Source: Variovorax sp. PBS-H4 (GTDB lineage Bacteria > Pseudomonadota > Gammaproteobacteria > Burkholderiales > Burkholderiaceae_C). From it: 64,000 nucleotides of DNA. Under the pieces are notes generated by a model. That model had not been told where the DNA came from. It saw only the letters and a list, made by a program, of their open reading frames with translations, and ran no database searches. The stretch covers positions 4,526,001-4,590,000 of the forward strand of contig NZ_LR594675.1 of NCBI RefSeq assembly GCF_901827205.1, read 5' to 3'. Of the stretch, positions 54,256-64,000 are shown piece by piece. The translations under genes and the position numbers were made by a program. Position 1 is the stretch's first letter; each line of letters starts with the position of its first letter.

Positions 54256-54726
54256 ATGGCGATCGTTGTCAACAAACCCATCCCTGAATTCGACGCCAAC
54301 GCCACTGGCGGCATCAAGGTTTCGAACACCTCGCACCTCGGGCAAGTGCTGGTGATGTATTTTTATCCCAAGGACAATACGCCCGGCTGCACGACCGAAG
54401 CGATGCAGTTTCGCGATCGCTACAAGGATTTCGTCAAGGCCGGAGCGACCGTGTTCGGAGTCTCACGCGACAACATGAAGTCGCATGACGAGTTCAAGGC
54501 CAAGCTCGAACTCCCCTTCGAACTGATCGCCGACACCGAAGAAAAGATGTGCCACATGTTCGGCGTGGTCAAGAACAAGATCATGTACGGCAAGAAGGTC
54601 AAGGGTATTGAGCGCAGCACCTTCCTCATCGGCGCCGACGGCGTGCTCAAGGCCGAATGGCGTGGCCTCAAGGTGCCGGGCCATGTCGACGAAGTTCTCA
54701 AAGCCGTCAAGACACTCAAGAAGTGA
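54256..54726 (+). CDS. Thioredoxin-dependent peroxiredoxin, Bcp/PrxQ type without the second helix cysteine
   Basis: Peroxide-reducing thiol enzyme of 156 residues. The peroxidatic cysteine is C45 in YPKDNTPGCTTEAMQF. The usual PrxQ resolving cysteine five residues later is methionine (M50). C99 in EEKMCHMFGV is conserved with E. coli Bcp, so the enzyme is either 1-Cys or uses C99. The start at 54256 gives the family N-terminus. The 177-bp region upstream contains no other gene; a TAAAAT at about 54095 may be a -10. Confidence 0.93.
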   Translation: MAIVVNKPIPEFDANATGGIKVSNTSHLGQVLVMYFYPKDNTPGCTTEAMQFRDRYKDFVKAGATVFGVSRDNMKSHDEFKAKLELPFELIADTEEKMCHMFGVVKNKIMYGKKVKGIERSTFLIGADGVLKAEWRGLKVPGHVDEVLKAVKTLKK

Positions 54727-54857
54727 TCGACTGATCGGCATCGTTGGTGAGCTTGCGCCAGCAGACGTTGGCGATGCGCAACGCTCACCAAACCTGTCAC
54801 GGCCGACGTGCATAATGGTTCCATGCCGTTGAGCTCCGCGACCGCATCCACCGAACA

Positions 54858-54886
54858 AAGCCGCTTGGGTCTTCAGGCGGCTTTTT
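54858..54886 (+). terminator. Intrinsic terminator before the PhoH gene
   Basis: AAGCCGC (54858-54864) pairs with GCGGCTT (54877-54883), followed by TTT. It lies 130 bp after prxQ and 40 bp before the next start, so it could end the prxQ transcript or act as an attenuator of phoH. Confidence 0.65.
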
Positions 54887-54925
54887 CGCTTTCTGGCCCC
54901 TTCTTCCCTGCGAGCGAACCGCCCC

Positions 54926-56665
54926 ATGCCCCTGCCTCCCGCCCCCACGAAACGCGCCGCACTGCTTTCGCCGGACGCACACGACGCGCCTGCCCGCTCC
55001 CTTCACGGAAGGGGTGGTCGTCGCTCCTCCGATCGGCACGCCGACGAGACCCGGTCCAGCGGACCTCAGCCACTCGAACTGTTCGACACGCGTCCCGGGG
55101 AAGGTAGCGGTGCGGTCGAGGCCCCGGTCCTGCCGAGCCTGAAAGCCCCCCCGCCCGTCGCGCCAGTCACGCGCAGCAACGAGGAGCGCCGCCCCGCGAC
55201 GGCAGCCAAGGAAGCGGCCAGCCCGGCCAAGGGCAAGCGAGGCAAACCCATTGGCCCGACCAAGCTCTTCGTGCTGGACACCAACGTGCTGCTGCACGAC
55301 CCCATGTGCCTGTTCCGTTTCGAAGAGCACGACATCTTCCTGCCGATGATCGTGCTGGAGGAACTTGATGGCCACAAGAAAGGGACGACCGAAGTCGCTC
55401 GCAACGGCCGCCAAGCGAGCCGCACCCTGGACGCGCTCGCCGCGGCGCAAGGTGCCGACATCGGGAAGGGTCTGAAACTCGATACCACCGGGCACCGGGA
55501 GGCCGGCGGGAAGCTGTTCTTCCAGACGGACCCGCTGGACTACTCGTTGCCGACGAGCTTGCCGCAAGGCAAGGCCGACAACCAGATCCTTGGCGTGGTC
55601 CACGCGCTGCGCGAGTTCTATGCCAAGGACGATCCGGGGCGCGCCAGGCAGGAGGTGGTGCTGGTGTCGAAGGACATCAACATGCGGGTAAAGGCTCGCG
55701 CTCTGGGCCTGGCCGCAGACGACTATCAGAACGACAAGACACTGGAAGACGGCGACCTGCTCTATTCCGGCGCGTTGGCATTGCCGGCTGACTTCTGGAC
55801 TCGCCAGAGCAAGCCGATCGAAAGCTGGCAGAGCGGCAGCAACACCTTCTATCGCGTCAGCGGTCCCCTCGTGCCTAACCTCTACATCAACCAGTTCGTG
55901 TATTTCGAGGCGCCTGGCGAGCCCAGCATGTATGCCCGCGTGACGGAGATCCGCGACAAGACCGCGGTGCTCAAGACGCTCAAGGACTACGGCTCTATAA
56001 AAAACGCTGTCTGGGGCGTGAACACCCGCAACCGTGAGCAGAACTTTGCGATGAACCTGCTGATGGATCCAGAGGTGGACCTTGTCACCCTGACGGGCAC
56101 AGCCGGCACCGGCAAGACGCTGATGGCGCTTGCCTCGGGCCTTACCCAGGTGCTGGACGACCGCCGCTACACCGAAATCATCATGACCCGGGCGACCGTT
56201 AGCGTGGGCGAGGATATCGGCTTCCTTCCCGGCACGGAGGAGGAAAAGATGGGCCCATGGATGGGCGCACTCGACGACAACCTCGAGTTCCTGGCCAAGG
56301 GTGACGGCGGGGGGGCAGGCGAATGGGGTCGCGCGGCCACCAACGAGTTGATCCGCAGCCGCATCAAGATCAAGAGTATGAATTTCATGCGCGGCCGCAC
56401 CTTCCTGAACAAGTACGTGATCATCGATGAGGCGCAGAACCTGACACCGAAGCAGATGAAGACCCTGGTCACCCGGGCGGGCCCTGGCACCAAGATCATC
56501 TGCATGGGCAATCTGGCGCAGATCGACACACCTTATCTCACCGAGGGCTCATCCGGCCTGACATTTGCCGTCGACAAGTTCAAGGGCTGGCCGCACAGCG
56601 GCCACATCACGCTGGCACGCGGGGAGCGCTCGCGGCTGGCTGACTTCGCAAGCGAGGTACTTTAA
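54926..56665 (+). CDS. PIN domain-PhoH ATPase fusion
   Basis: Protein of 579 residues of the PhoH2 type. Residues 1-112 are a low-complexity, Pro/Ala/Arg-rich extension. A PIN ribonuclease domain follows (about 113-260: LFVLDTNVLLHDP, EELDGHKKG, VVLVSKDINMRVKARALGL with the acidic residues). The PhoH ATPase is C-terminal (Walker A LTGTAGTGKTLMALA, Walker B YVIIDEAQNLTPKQMK). Related proteins show RNA-unwinding and cleaving activity. Confidence 0.93.
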   Translation: MPLPPAPTKRAALLSPDAHDAPARSLHGRGGRRSSDRHADETRSSGPQPLELFDTRPGEGSGAVEAPVLPSLKAPPPVAPVTRSNEERRPATAAKEAASPAKGKRGKPIGPTKLFVLDTNVLLHDPMCLFRFEEHDIFLPMIVLEELDGHKKGTTEVARNGRQASRTLDALAAAQGADIGKGLKLDTTGHREAGGKLFFQTDPLDYSLPTSLPQGKADNQILGVVHALREFYAKDDPGRARQEVVLVSKDINMRVKARALGLAADDYQNDKTLEDGDLLYSGALALPADFWTRQSKPIESWQSGSNTFYRVSGPLVPNLYINQFVYFEAPGEPSMYARVTEIRDKTAVLKTLKDYGSIKNAVWGVNTRNREQNFAMNLLMDPEVDLVTLTGTAGTGKTLMALASGLTQVLDDRRYTEIIMTRATVSVGEDIGFLPGTEEEKMGPWMGALDDNLEFLAKGDGGGAGEWGRAATNELIRSRIKIKSMNFMRGRTFLNKYVIIDEAQNLTPKQMKTLVTRAGPGTKIICMGNLAQIDTPYLTEGSSGLTFAVDKFKGWPHSGHITLARGERSRLADFASEVL

Positions 56666-56765
56666 AGAGCACCGGCTACCAAGCCGGCGCTCCTCGCGCG
56701 CCTCGGAAGGGCTGCTGACGGGACGTTGTCAGGAGCGAACGCGCAGCATGGTGACTTGACTTCGG

Positions 56766-56803
56766 GCACCGGGCCGAGGCGCTGAGCGTCTCAGTACCGG
56801 TGC
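56766..56803. repeat. Nested inverted repeat after the PhoH gene
   Basis: Outer arms GCACCGG/CCGGTGC (56766-56772, 56797-56803) enclose a second hairpin GAGGCGC-TGA-GCGTCTC (56776-56792). No U tract follows. It may be a Rho-independent-like pause or an mRNA-stabilising structure. Confidence 0.5.
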
Positions 56804-56839
56804 TCTACCTCAAGAAGAAATGACCCTGGAGAGAGAACC

Positions 56840-57295
56840 ATGCAACCTCGGCTTCAACGCCATGAAGGCTTCAACATCGCCGGTCTGACCGTGCGGACCA
56901 GCAACCACACCGAACACGAGCAGCACTCGGCACGCATCGGCAACCTTTGGACGCGCTTCTTCGATGAGCGCGTGTATGCCTTGACACCTAATCGCGTCCA
57001 CGATATGCGGCTTTACGGCGTGTACTCCGCTTACGAGTCCGACGCGCATGGCGCCTTCGACTTGACGACGGGCGTCGCGGTCTCGGGCGGGCCTTCCGCA
57101 GTAAAAGTGGAAGCCGGCGACTACCTCGTCTTCACTGGCCAGGGCCAGATGCCGCAAATGGTGCACTCTCTGTGGGGATCGATCTGGAAGTACTTTGAGC
57201 AGCACCCCGAGGTCCGCCGCAGTTATCGCAGCGACTTCGAAGCCTACAGCGGTCCCGACCAGGTCGCCATCCACATCGGCGTAATAGCAGCCTGA
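56840..57295 (+). CDS. GyrI-like/AraC effector-binding domain protein
   Basis: Protein of 151 residues of the GyrI-like small-molecule-binding fold, without a DNA-binding domain. It shows HEGFNIAGLTVRTSNHTEHEQHSARIGNLWTRFF and ending VAIHIGVIAA. A ribosome-binding GAGAGAG lies before 56840. It precedes a WYL regulator in the same direction by about 100 bp, a combination common in proteobacteria. Confidence 0.85.
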   Translation: MQPRLQRHEGFNIAGLTVRTSNHTEHEQHSARIGNLWTRFFDERVYALTPNRVHDMRLYGVYSAYESDAHGAFDLTTGVAVSGGPSAVKVEAGDYLVFTGQGQMPQMVHSLWGSIWKYFEQHPEVRRSYRSDFEAYSGPDQVAIHIGVIAA

Positions 57296-57396
57296 GATCG
57301 AGGATACGAGCGTGCGAAGACCATGAGATGGGCGAAGGGCGCCACTTTCGTAAAGACTTCGAATGCAAGCTCCTTCGACCTTGACCGTTTATCCCA

Positions 57397-58107
57397 ATGC
57401 GCCGCGCCGATCGCCTGTTCCAGATTGTTCAACTGATTCGTGGCCGGCGCCTCACGACCGCGGCCTTCCTTGCTCAGCGGCTGGAGGTGTCAGACCGCAC
57501 AATCTATCGGGACGTGGCCGACTTGCAGCGCCAGGGAGTGCCGATCGAGGGCGAGGCCGGCGTCGGTTATCGCCTGGGTGCGGGCTTCGACTTGCCGCCA
57601 CTTATGTTCACGCAGGATGAGGCCGCAGCATTGGTGGCGTCGGCGCGCCTCGCACAGAGCTGGGTCGACCCGGCCATGGCAAAGGACATCCAGACTGCGC
57701 TCGGCAAGATCCTGTCGGTGCTCCCTCCGGCCGCACGGGTGTCGGCCGAGAGCCTGGCGCTGTTCGCGCCTGCGCTCGCGCTCGACGATGGAACGCGGCT
57801 GCGCCTTCAAACGCTGCGAGAAGCCGTCCAGTCGCGCAATAAGCTGCGCATGGACTACCACGACGTCTCCGGCGCGCCGAGCCAACGCGTGGTTCGACCG
57901 CTGGGCTGTTTCTATTGGGGCCGTGTCTGGACCTTCTCGGCGTGGTGCGAACTGCGGGAAGACTTTCGCGGGTTCCGCCTCGATCGGATCGATCGCATCG
58001 AGGTCCTGCCGGAGCGATTTCGCCACGAGCCCGGCAAGACGTTGGCGGAGATGCTCCGGCGGCTGCAAGAAGATCCGGCGGAACCTCGGCGATCGCAGCT
58101 GCAATAG
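57397..58107 (+). CDS. YafY-type HTH/WYL-domain transcriptional regulator
   Basis: Regulator of 236 residues. The N-terminal HTH reads RLFQIVQLIRGRRLTTAAFLAQRLEVSDRTIYRDVADLQRQG, and the WYL-like domain includes VVRPLGCFYWGRVWTFSAWCELREDFRGFRLDRIDRIEVL. WYL domains sense nucleic acids or nucleotides. It converges on dnaB with a three-base gap. Confidence 0.92.
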   Translation: MRRADRLFQIVQLIRGRRLTTAAFLAQRLEVSDRTIYRDVADLQRQGVPIEGEAGVGYRLGAGFDLPPLMFTQDEAAALVASARLAQSWVDPAMAKDIQTALGKILSVLPPAARVSAESLALFAPALALDDGTRLRLQTLREAVQSRNKLRMDYHDVSGAPSQRVVRPLGCFYWGRVWTFSAWCELREDFRGFRLDRIDRIEVLPERFRHEPGKTLAEMLRRLQEDPAEPRRSQLQ

Positions 58108-58110
58108 CGC

Positions 58111-59514
58111 CTAAAAATCGTCACCGCCGCTGGCCAGGTTCTCGAACTTGGTCAGCGGCTTGAGAAAGGCCAGCTTGACCGTGCCCGTCGGGCCGTTGCG
58201 GTGCTTGCTGATGATCACCTCGGCGACACCAGGCTCCTTGCTGTCCTTGTTGTAGTAGTCGTCGCGGTAGATGAACATGATCAAGTCCGCATCCTGCTCG
58301 ATGGCGCCGGACTCGCGCAGGTCGCTCATCATGGGACGTTTGTCGGTTCGGCTCTCCACGCCACGGCTGAGCTGCGACAAGGCAATCACCGGGCACTTGA
58401 GCTCCTTGGCCAGCATCTTGAGCCCGCGGGAGATCTCGCCTACCGCCGTCGCTCGGTTCTCGTCATTCATGCTGCTGGAGACGCTCATCAACTGAAGGTA
58501 GTCGACCACGATCAGGCCAAGCCTTCCGTACTGGCGCGCCAATCGGCGCGAATTTGCACGCAGCTCACTGGTGGTTAGCCCCGGCGTCTCGTCGATGTGC
58601 AGCGACACATTGCGCAGCTTCTCGATGGCCTCGGTCAGGCGCGGCCATTCTTCGTCGCTGAGCTTGCCGGTGCGCAGGTGACCCTGATCGATGCGGCCAA
58701 TGGAGCCGACGATACGCACCGCCAGCTGGGACGCCCCCATTTCCATCGAGAACACCGCTACCGGCAGCCCCTCATTGAGCGCCACGTGCTCGGCAATGTT
58801 GATCGCCAGCGAGGTCTTGCCCATGGAAGGCCGCGCAGCCAGCACGATCATGTCACCCGGCTGCAGGCCCGACGTCATCTTGTCGAACTCGTAAAAACCG
58901 GTGCGCACGCCCGTGATGTCGTTCGGGTTCTCCGCCATCTCGCTGACGCGGTCGAGCAATTCGACCACGAGGGATTCCATGCTCTGGAAGCCCTGCTTCA
59001 TGCGCGAGCCTTCCTCGCCGATGTTGAAGATTTTCTGCTCGGCCTCGTCGAGGATCTTGTCGACGGACTTGCCCTGCGTGTTGAACGCATTGGTGGCGAT
59101 TTCGTCACTTGCGCTGACCAGCTTGCGCAGGATCGAGCGCTCGCGCACGATCTCGGCGTAGCGGCGGATGTTGCTGGCACTAGGCACGTATTGCGCCAGC
59201 GAATTCAAGTAGCTAAGACCGCCCACCTCCTCGGCCTTGCCCAGGTTCTGCAGCTGCTCGAAGACCGTAATCACGTCGGCTGGTTTACTGGCGTTGATCA
59301 GTGCCCCGATGGCTGCGTAGATCAGCTTGTGCTCATGACGGTAGAAGTCACTGTCAACCAGCAGATCACCCATGCGGTCCCATGCGCCGTTGTCGAGCAA
59401 CAGACCGCCGAGCACGCTCGACTCCGCCTCGATCGAATGCGGCGGGATGCGCAGTTGCGCGATTTGGCGATCGGCCGACGGGTCGTTGTCGGCATAGGAA
59501 AAGACGGCGGACAT
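58111..59514 (-). CDS. dnaB: Replicative DNA helicase
   Basis: Hexameric 5'-3' helicase of the replication fork, 467 residues. The N-terminal primase-interaction domain begins PHSIEAESSVLGGLLLDN; the RecA-like domain has Walker A in GDMIVLAARPSMGKTSLAINIAEHVAL and Walker B-like GRLGLIVVDYLQLMS. No intein is present. It follows the rplI terminator with its own upstream region, which holds a perfect DnaA box. Confidence 0.98.
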   Translation of the reverse strand: MSAVFSYADNDPSADRQIAQLRIPPHSIEAESSVLGGLLLDNGAWDRMGDLLVDSDFYRHEHKLIYAAIGALINASKPADVITVFEQLQNLGKAEEVGGLSYLNSLAQYVPSASNIRRYAEIVRERSILRKLVSASDEIATNAFNTQGKSVDKILDEAEQKIFNIGEEGSRMKQGFQSMESLVVELLDRVSEMAENPNDITGVRTGFYEFDKMTSGLQPGDMIVLAARPSMGKTSLAINIAEHVALNEGLPVAVFSMEMGASQLAVRIVGSIGRIDQGHLRTGKLSDEEWPRLTEAIEKLRNVSLHIDETPGLTTSELRANSRRLARQYGRLGLIVVDYLQLMSVSSSMNDENRATAVGEISRGLKMLAKELKCPVIALSQLSRGVESRTDKRPMMSDLRESGAIEQDADLIMFIYRDDYYNKDSKEPGVAEVIISKHRNGPTGTVKLAFLKPLTKFENLASGGDDF

Positions 59515-59572
59515 GAACTTCCTTGCAGCCGCACATGCTAAGGCGCATGACGGCCTACGTCACTTGATAGGC

Positions 59573-59581
59573 TGTGGATAA
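59573..59581 (-). promoter_or_regulatory. DnaA box upstream of dnaB
   Basis: TTATCCACA on the minus strand, a perfect match to the high-affinity DnaA consensus TTATNCACA, 59 bp before the dnaB start. Only a single box is seen, so an origin is not indicated; DnaA control of dnaB is possible. Confidence 0.6.
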
Positions 59582-59633
59582 GCAGTGACTTATCGGTGCA
59601 GTGCGCGGGACAACTGCGACCGCAAAAAGCAAA

Positions 59634-59652
59634 GGCCGCCCCGAAGGCGGCC
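59634..59652 (-). terminator. Terminator of the rpsF-rplI operon
   Basis: GGCCGCC-TTCGG-GGCGGCC hairpin followed on the minus strand by TTTGCTTTTT, 50 bp after the rplI stop. Confidence 0.85.
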
Positions 59653-59701
59653 CATAAGAACAAGATCGCAGCCGCGACCTCGTTTTATCGCGATAAAGGC
59701 G

Positions 59702-60154
59702 TTAAGCGCTTTCGCCGTAAACCGTGACAGTAATGTCGACCACCACGTCGGTATGCAAGGCGACGCTGACGGTGCTGTCGCCGACGGTTTTGATCGGACC
59801 GCTCGGCATACGCACTTGCGACTTCGCGATCTTGTATCCCTGCCTGTTGAGCTCGTCCGCGATGTCTTGGTTGGTGACGGAGCCGAACAGGCGGCCGTCG
59901 ACACCGGCCTTCTGCGTCAGCTTGACGGCGGTGCCGCCGAGCTTCTCCCCTTGTGCCTGCGCCTCGGTCAGCTTGGCGGCGGCGGCCTTTTCAAGTTCGA
60001 CCCGCTTGGCTTCGAACTCAGCCTTGTTGGCCTCGGTAGCACGGCGAGCGCGACCGGAGGGAATCAGGAAATTACGAGCGTAGCCGTCCTTGACCTTGAC
60101 GATTTCGCCCAGCACGCCGAGGTTGACGACCTTATCCAGAAGTATGACTTGCAT
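59702..60154 (-). CDS. rplI: 50S ribosomal protein L9
   Basis: Large-subunit protein of 150 residues with N-domain MQVILLDKVVNLGVLGEIVKVKDGYARNFLIPSG, long connecting helix and C-domain. It is the last gene of rpsF-priB-rpsR-rplI. Confidence 0.98.
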   Translation of the reverse strand: MQVILLDKVVNLGVLGEIVKVKDGYARNFLIPSGRARRATEANKAEFEAKRVELEKAAAAKLTEAQAQGEKLGGTAVKLTQKAGVDGRLFGSVTNQDIADELNRQGYKIAKSQVRMPSGPIKTVGDSTVSVALHTDVVVDITVTVYGESA

Positions 60155-60169
60155 GATGTTCTCGCCTCC

Positions 60170-60451
60170 TTAAACGCGATGCTGGTCGCTGTAAGGCACC
60201 ATCGCGAGAAAGCGGGCACGCTTGATCGCGGTGTTGAGCTGACGCTGATAGATCGCGCGCGTGCCGGTAAGCCGCGCGGGGATGATCTTGCCGTTCTCGC
60301 TGATGAAATCGCGCAGGGTGTCGATGTCCTTGTAGTCGATCTCTTCGACACCGGCGACAGTGAAGCGGCAGAAGCGCTTGCGCTTGAACAGCAGCGATTG
60401 GGTGTTGCGCTTCGGACGCTTGTCCTTGTTGAACTTCTTGAACGTGGCCAT
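60170..60451 (-). CDS. rpsR: 30S ribosomal protein S18
   Basis: Small-subunit protein of 93 residues that pairs with S6. Sequence CRFTVAGVEEIDYKDIDTLRDFISENGKIIPARLTGT and KRARFLAMVPYS are typical. It lies between priB and rplI. Confidence 0.98.
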   Translation of the reverse strand: MATFKKFNKDKRPKRNTQSLLFKRKRFCRFTVAGVEEIDYKDIDTLRDFISENGKIIPARLTGTRAIYQRQLNTAIKRARFLAMVPYSDQHRV

Positions 60452-60469
60452 TGTGGGACCTCTCGAAAA

Positions 60470-60772
60470 TTAATCTTGCTGAAAATCCTGGATGTGCAGC
60501 ACTGGGTGCTTGCCATTGCGCGGTGTGGCCAGAAAGCCCTGGAAACGCCAGAGACTTCCAAGTGCCTGCCTCGCCAGCCGCTCTGCAACCGCGCCAAACG
60601 CAACGGCCTTGAGAGTCGCCCTGACCTGCCGCGGCTGGGCCGCTTCGGTTATTGTCGACTCGTGTTCGACCCGCAAATCGATCGCGGGCAGACCAGCAGG
60701 CGTGAAGCGCAAGGCGCCGAGCTCGGCAACGCAGGCAGTCAGCACGAGCTGATTGACTGCGGCAGCGCTCAC
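60470..60772 (-). CDS. priB: Primosomal replication protein N
   Basis: OB-fold single-stranded DNA-binding protein of 100 residues used in replication restart. The start is GTG at 60772, five bases after the rpsF stop, which gives NQLVLTACVAELGALRFTPAGLPAIDLRVEHES at the N-terminus as in other PriB proteins; the longer frame upstream overlaps rpsF. The position between rpsF and rpsR is the conserved one. Confidence 0.93.
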   Translation of the reverse strand: MSAAAVNQLVLTACVAELGALRFTPAGLPAIDLRVEHESTITEAAQPRQVRATLKAVAFGAVAERLARQALGSLWRFQGFLATPRNGKHPVLHIQDFQQD

Positions 60773-60776
60773 ACCA

Positions 60777-61151
60777 TCAATTGTTGTTGGCGGCGTACTC
60801 GGCCTGCTGGGCCTTGCGAGCTTCTTCGCGCTCAACCGTCTTCATCATTGACGACGGGCCGGTGTCGGCCTTCTTCTTGACGACGGTGAGATGGCGCAGG
60901 ACGGCATCGTTGAACTTGAAGGCATGCTCAAGTTCGGCCATCACGGCCTGCTCGGCCTCTATGTTCACGCACAGGTAATGCGCTTTGTTGAGCTTGTTGA
61001 TCTGGTAGGCCAGTTGCCGGCGCCCCCAGTCCTCGACACGATGGACCTTGCCGCCGCCGGCGGTGATCATGCCCTTGTAGCGCTCCAGCATGGCTGGAAC
61101 TTGCTCGCTTTGATCCGGATGGATCAGCAGAATGATTTCATAGTGACGCAT
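60777..61151 (-). CDS. rpsF: 30S ribosomal protein S6
   Basis: Small-subunit protein of 124 residues: MRHYEIILLIHPDQSEQVPAMLERY and WGRRQLAYQINKLNKAHYLCVNIEA are typical. It is the first gene of the S6-PriB-S18-L9 operon. The leader (61152-61230) is long enough for the S6:S18-binding element known in other bacteria, but I could not confirm that structure. Confidence 0.98.
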   Translation of the reverse strand: MRHYEIILLIHPDQSEQVPAMLERYKGMITAGGGKVHRVEDWGRRQLAYQINKLNKAHYLCVNIEAEQAVMAELEHAFKFNDAVLRHLTVVKKKADTGPSSMMKTVEREEARKAQQAEYAANNN

Positions 61152-61230
61152 GGCACTCCTTGTGGGTCTTCCGTGGAAGGGATAAAGCCACCCGCAGCGT
61201 CAGTCGCAGTGTGGCAAGGCAAAGCCTGTG

Positions 61231-61236
61231 ATTATA
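61231..61236 (-). promoter_or_regulatory. -10 box (TATAAT) of rpsF
   Basis: Perfect TATAAT on the minus strand inside a GCCTG-N9-CAGGC dyad, 80 bp before rpsF. No strong -35 is visible. Confidence 0.6.
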
Positions 61237-61275
61237 GCAGGCATTGCCGTCCTGGAGTGTTCGGTGCGGCTAGCC

Positions 61276-61803
61276 TCAGATCCCTAACGCGCGGTCCAGC
61301 TTCGCGGCCTTGTCCGGACCCACCGCATTCCGAATCTTGGGCGCCAGTGCAAGCAGGTCATCATAGGTCGAGCTGCCTTCTACCGACAGGTTCAGCCTGA
61401 AACCGCGCAAGCCAAGGCTGCCAGTGAGCTGCGTCGCAATCAAGTAGGCATCCTTGTAGCGCTGCTGCTTGGAACGCTCAATTGGCTCCGCGGGCAGGAC
61501 AGAGACCTCCGGCTGGGATCCCGAAGGGTTGCCATCGACCGGAGCCGACACCGGCGTAGAGCTCAGCGGTGTCGCTACCGTCCCCGCATTGGCTGCGTCA
61601 GCCGAACTCCCAACTCGACCCAGCAAGCCGAGCTCGACCATCTGGTCAATGTCTGCACGCGCGATTCCCATACCGGCCTCGAGCACCTCGCTGACGGAAC
61701 GCTTGCCATCAAACAGGATGAACGCGGAGCGTTGACGCGGTGTGAGTCGGACCGAGCGGTCCTTGAACACCTGCTGGCCGGCGTCAGTCTTCACAAGAAT
61801 CAT
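61276..61803 (-). CDS. Hypothetical protein with wHTH-like N-terminus
   Basis: Protein of 175 residues that I do not recognise. Residues 1-65 look like a helical domain (FKDRSVRLTPRQRSAFILFDGKRSVSEVLE and GIARADIDQMVELGLLGRV) of the kind found in winged-helix modules. Residues 66-105 are a Ser/Pro/Ala linker, and the C-terminal 70 residues form amphipathic helices (KDAYLIATQLTGSLGLRGFRLNLS). It lies alone between ppsA and the rpsF operon and probably has its own promoter in 61804-61970. Confidence 0.75.
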   Translation of the reverse strand: MILVKTDAGQQVFKDRSVRLTPRQRSAFILFDGKRSVSEVLEAGMGIARADIDQMVELGLLGRVGSSADAANAGTVATPLSSTPVSAPVDGNPSGSQPEVSVLPAEPIERSKQQRYKDAYLIATQLTGSLGLRGFRLNLSVEGSSTYDDLLALAPKIRNAVGPDKAAKLDRALGI

Positions 61804-61972
61804 GGCGTCCTCATGCGGATCAGGGCGCTCTCGGGCTCAAACCGGCCCTTGTGGAACATCCCGAGTGGCTCCCTCCAGGTAGGCGCCAGTTTGACACTAA
61901 AGAATGTCTCTGCTTGCGATCTGCTTCACCTGACAGAGAAATTACGCCTTGACCTGTGACGAAAGTTGTAAT

Positions 61973-61999
61973 GCGGCGGGACAAGGTCAGCCCCGCCGC
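61973..61999 (-). terminator. GC-rich hairpin after ppsA
   Basis: GCGGCGGG (61973-61980) pairs with CCCGCCGC (61992-61999), 16 bp past the ppsA stop. No U tract follows, so the terminator call is weak. Confidence 0.45.
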
Positions 62000-62014
62000 T
62001 TCCAGGGAGGCCGA

Positions 62015-64000
<1,986 letters not shown>

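Noticed and set aside
59573..59581. Replication origin near dnaB
   Set aside because: Only one DnaA box and no AT-rich unwinding element, dnaA, dnaN or parAB nearby.
61152..61230. S6:S18 leader motif before rpsF
   Set aside because: The region is in the right place, but I could not draw the characteristic bulged stem with confidence.

Overview
The window is about 64 kb of GC-rich chromosomal DNA with the gene order and family content of a beta-proteobacterium of the Comamonadaceae, most like Variovorax or a close relative. Supporting signs are the pheS-pheT-ihfA-merR-tRNA-Pro order, the alaA-hom-thrC-Mo-cofactor operon, four Bug-type periplasmic receptors, PrmI/PriB-type ribosomal and replication neighbours, and strong GC codon bias. 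The genus is an inference from gene content, because no rRNA lies in the window. I saw no CRISPR array, transposase or classical defence locus. The only mobile-element gene is a tyrosine recombinase beside tRNA-Pro.

Layout. 1-3.1 kb: end of an ABM-fold monooxygenase gene, a frameshifted LysR gene, and an integrase with its own inverted repeats next to tRNA-Pro(GGG). 3.1-11.4 kb (minus strand): translation block merR, ihfA, pheT, pheS, rplT, rpmI, infC, thrS. thrS is preceded by what looks like a complete threonine leader-peptide attenuator, and infC appears to start at AUC. 11.4-17.4 kb: isocitrate lyase, a gamma-glutamylcyclotransferase-like protein, an EamA transporter, a Lys/Ala-tailed SWIB protein, a thiamine-diphosphate enzyme and a TetR regulator. 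17.5-29.5 kb (plus strand): eleven co-directional genes that look like one uncharacterised catabolic operon. It holds two Bug receptors, TctB and TctA, a Gfo/Idh/MocA dehydrogenase, a DUF993 protein, an atypical NAD-epimerase, a DHDPS-fold lyase, two TIM-barrel isomerases and an enolase-superfamily enzyme. 29.5-36.8 kb: a YcaQ-type glycosylase, an FMN riboswitch with ribH, TauE/SafE, an AraC/MFS divergent pair, SulP and ArfB.

36.8-46.9 kb: a Tat lipoprotein phosphatase PhoD with a polyglycine linker, clpB with a sigma-32-like promoter, an esterase, and a Bug/diiron-oxidase pair facing a LysR gene followed by another Bug gene. 46.9-53.7 kb (minus): alaA, hom, thrC, mobB, moeA, moaD, moaE. 53.7-58.1 kb (plus): Mth938-like protein, PrxQ, PIN-PhoH ATPase, a GyrI-like protein and a YafY/WYL regulator. 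58.1-64 kb (minus): dnaB (with a perfect DnaA box upstream), rplI, rpsR, priB, rpsF, a conserved hypothetical gene, and ppsA running off the right end.

The most interesting parts are the 12-kb operon, whose enzyme set suggests import and breakdown of an unusual sugar acid or keto-sugar through a tripartite tricarboxylate transporter, and the thrS leader. A carboxylate/diiron module and the paired repeats upstream of aceA are also worth following.
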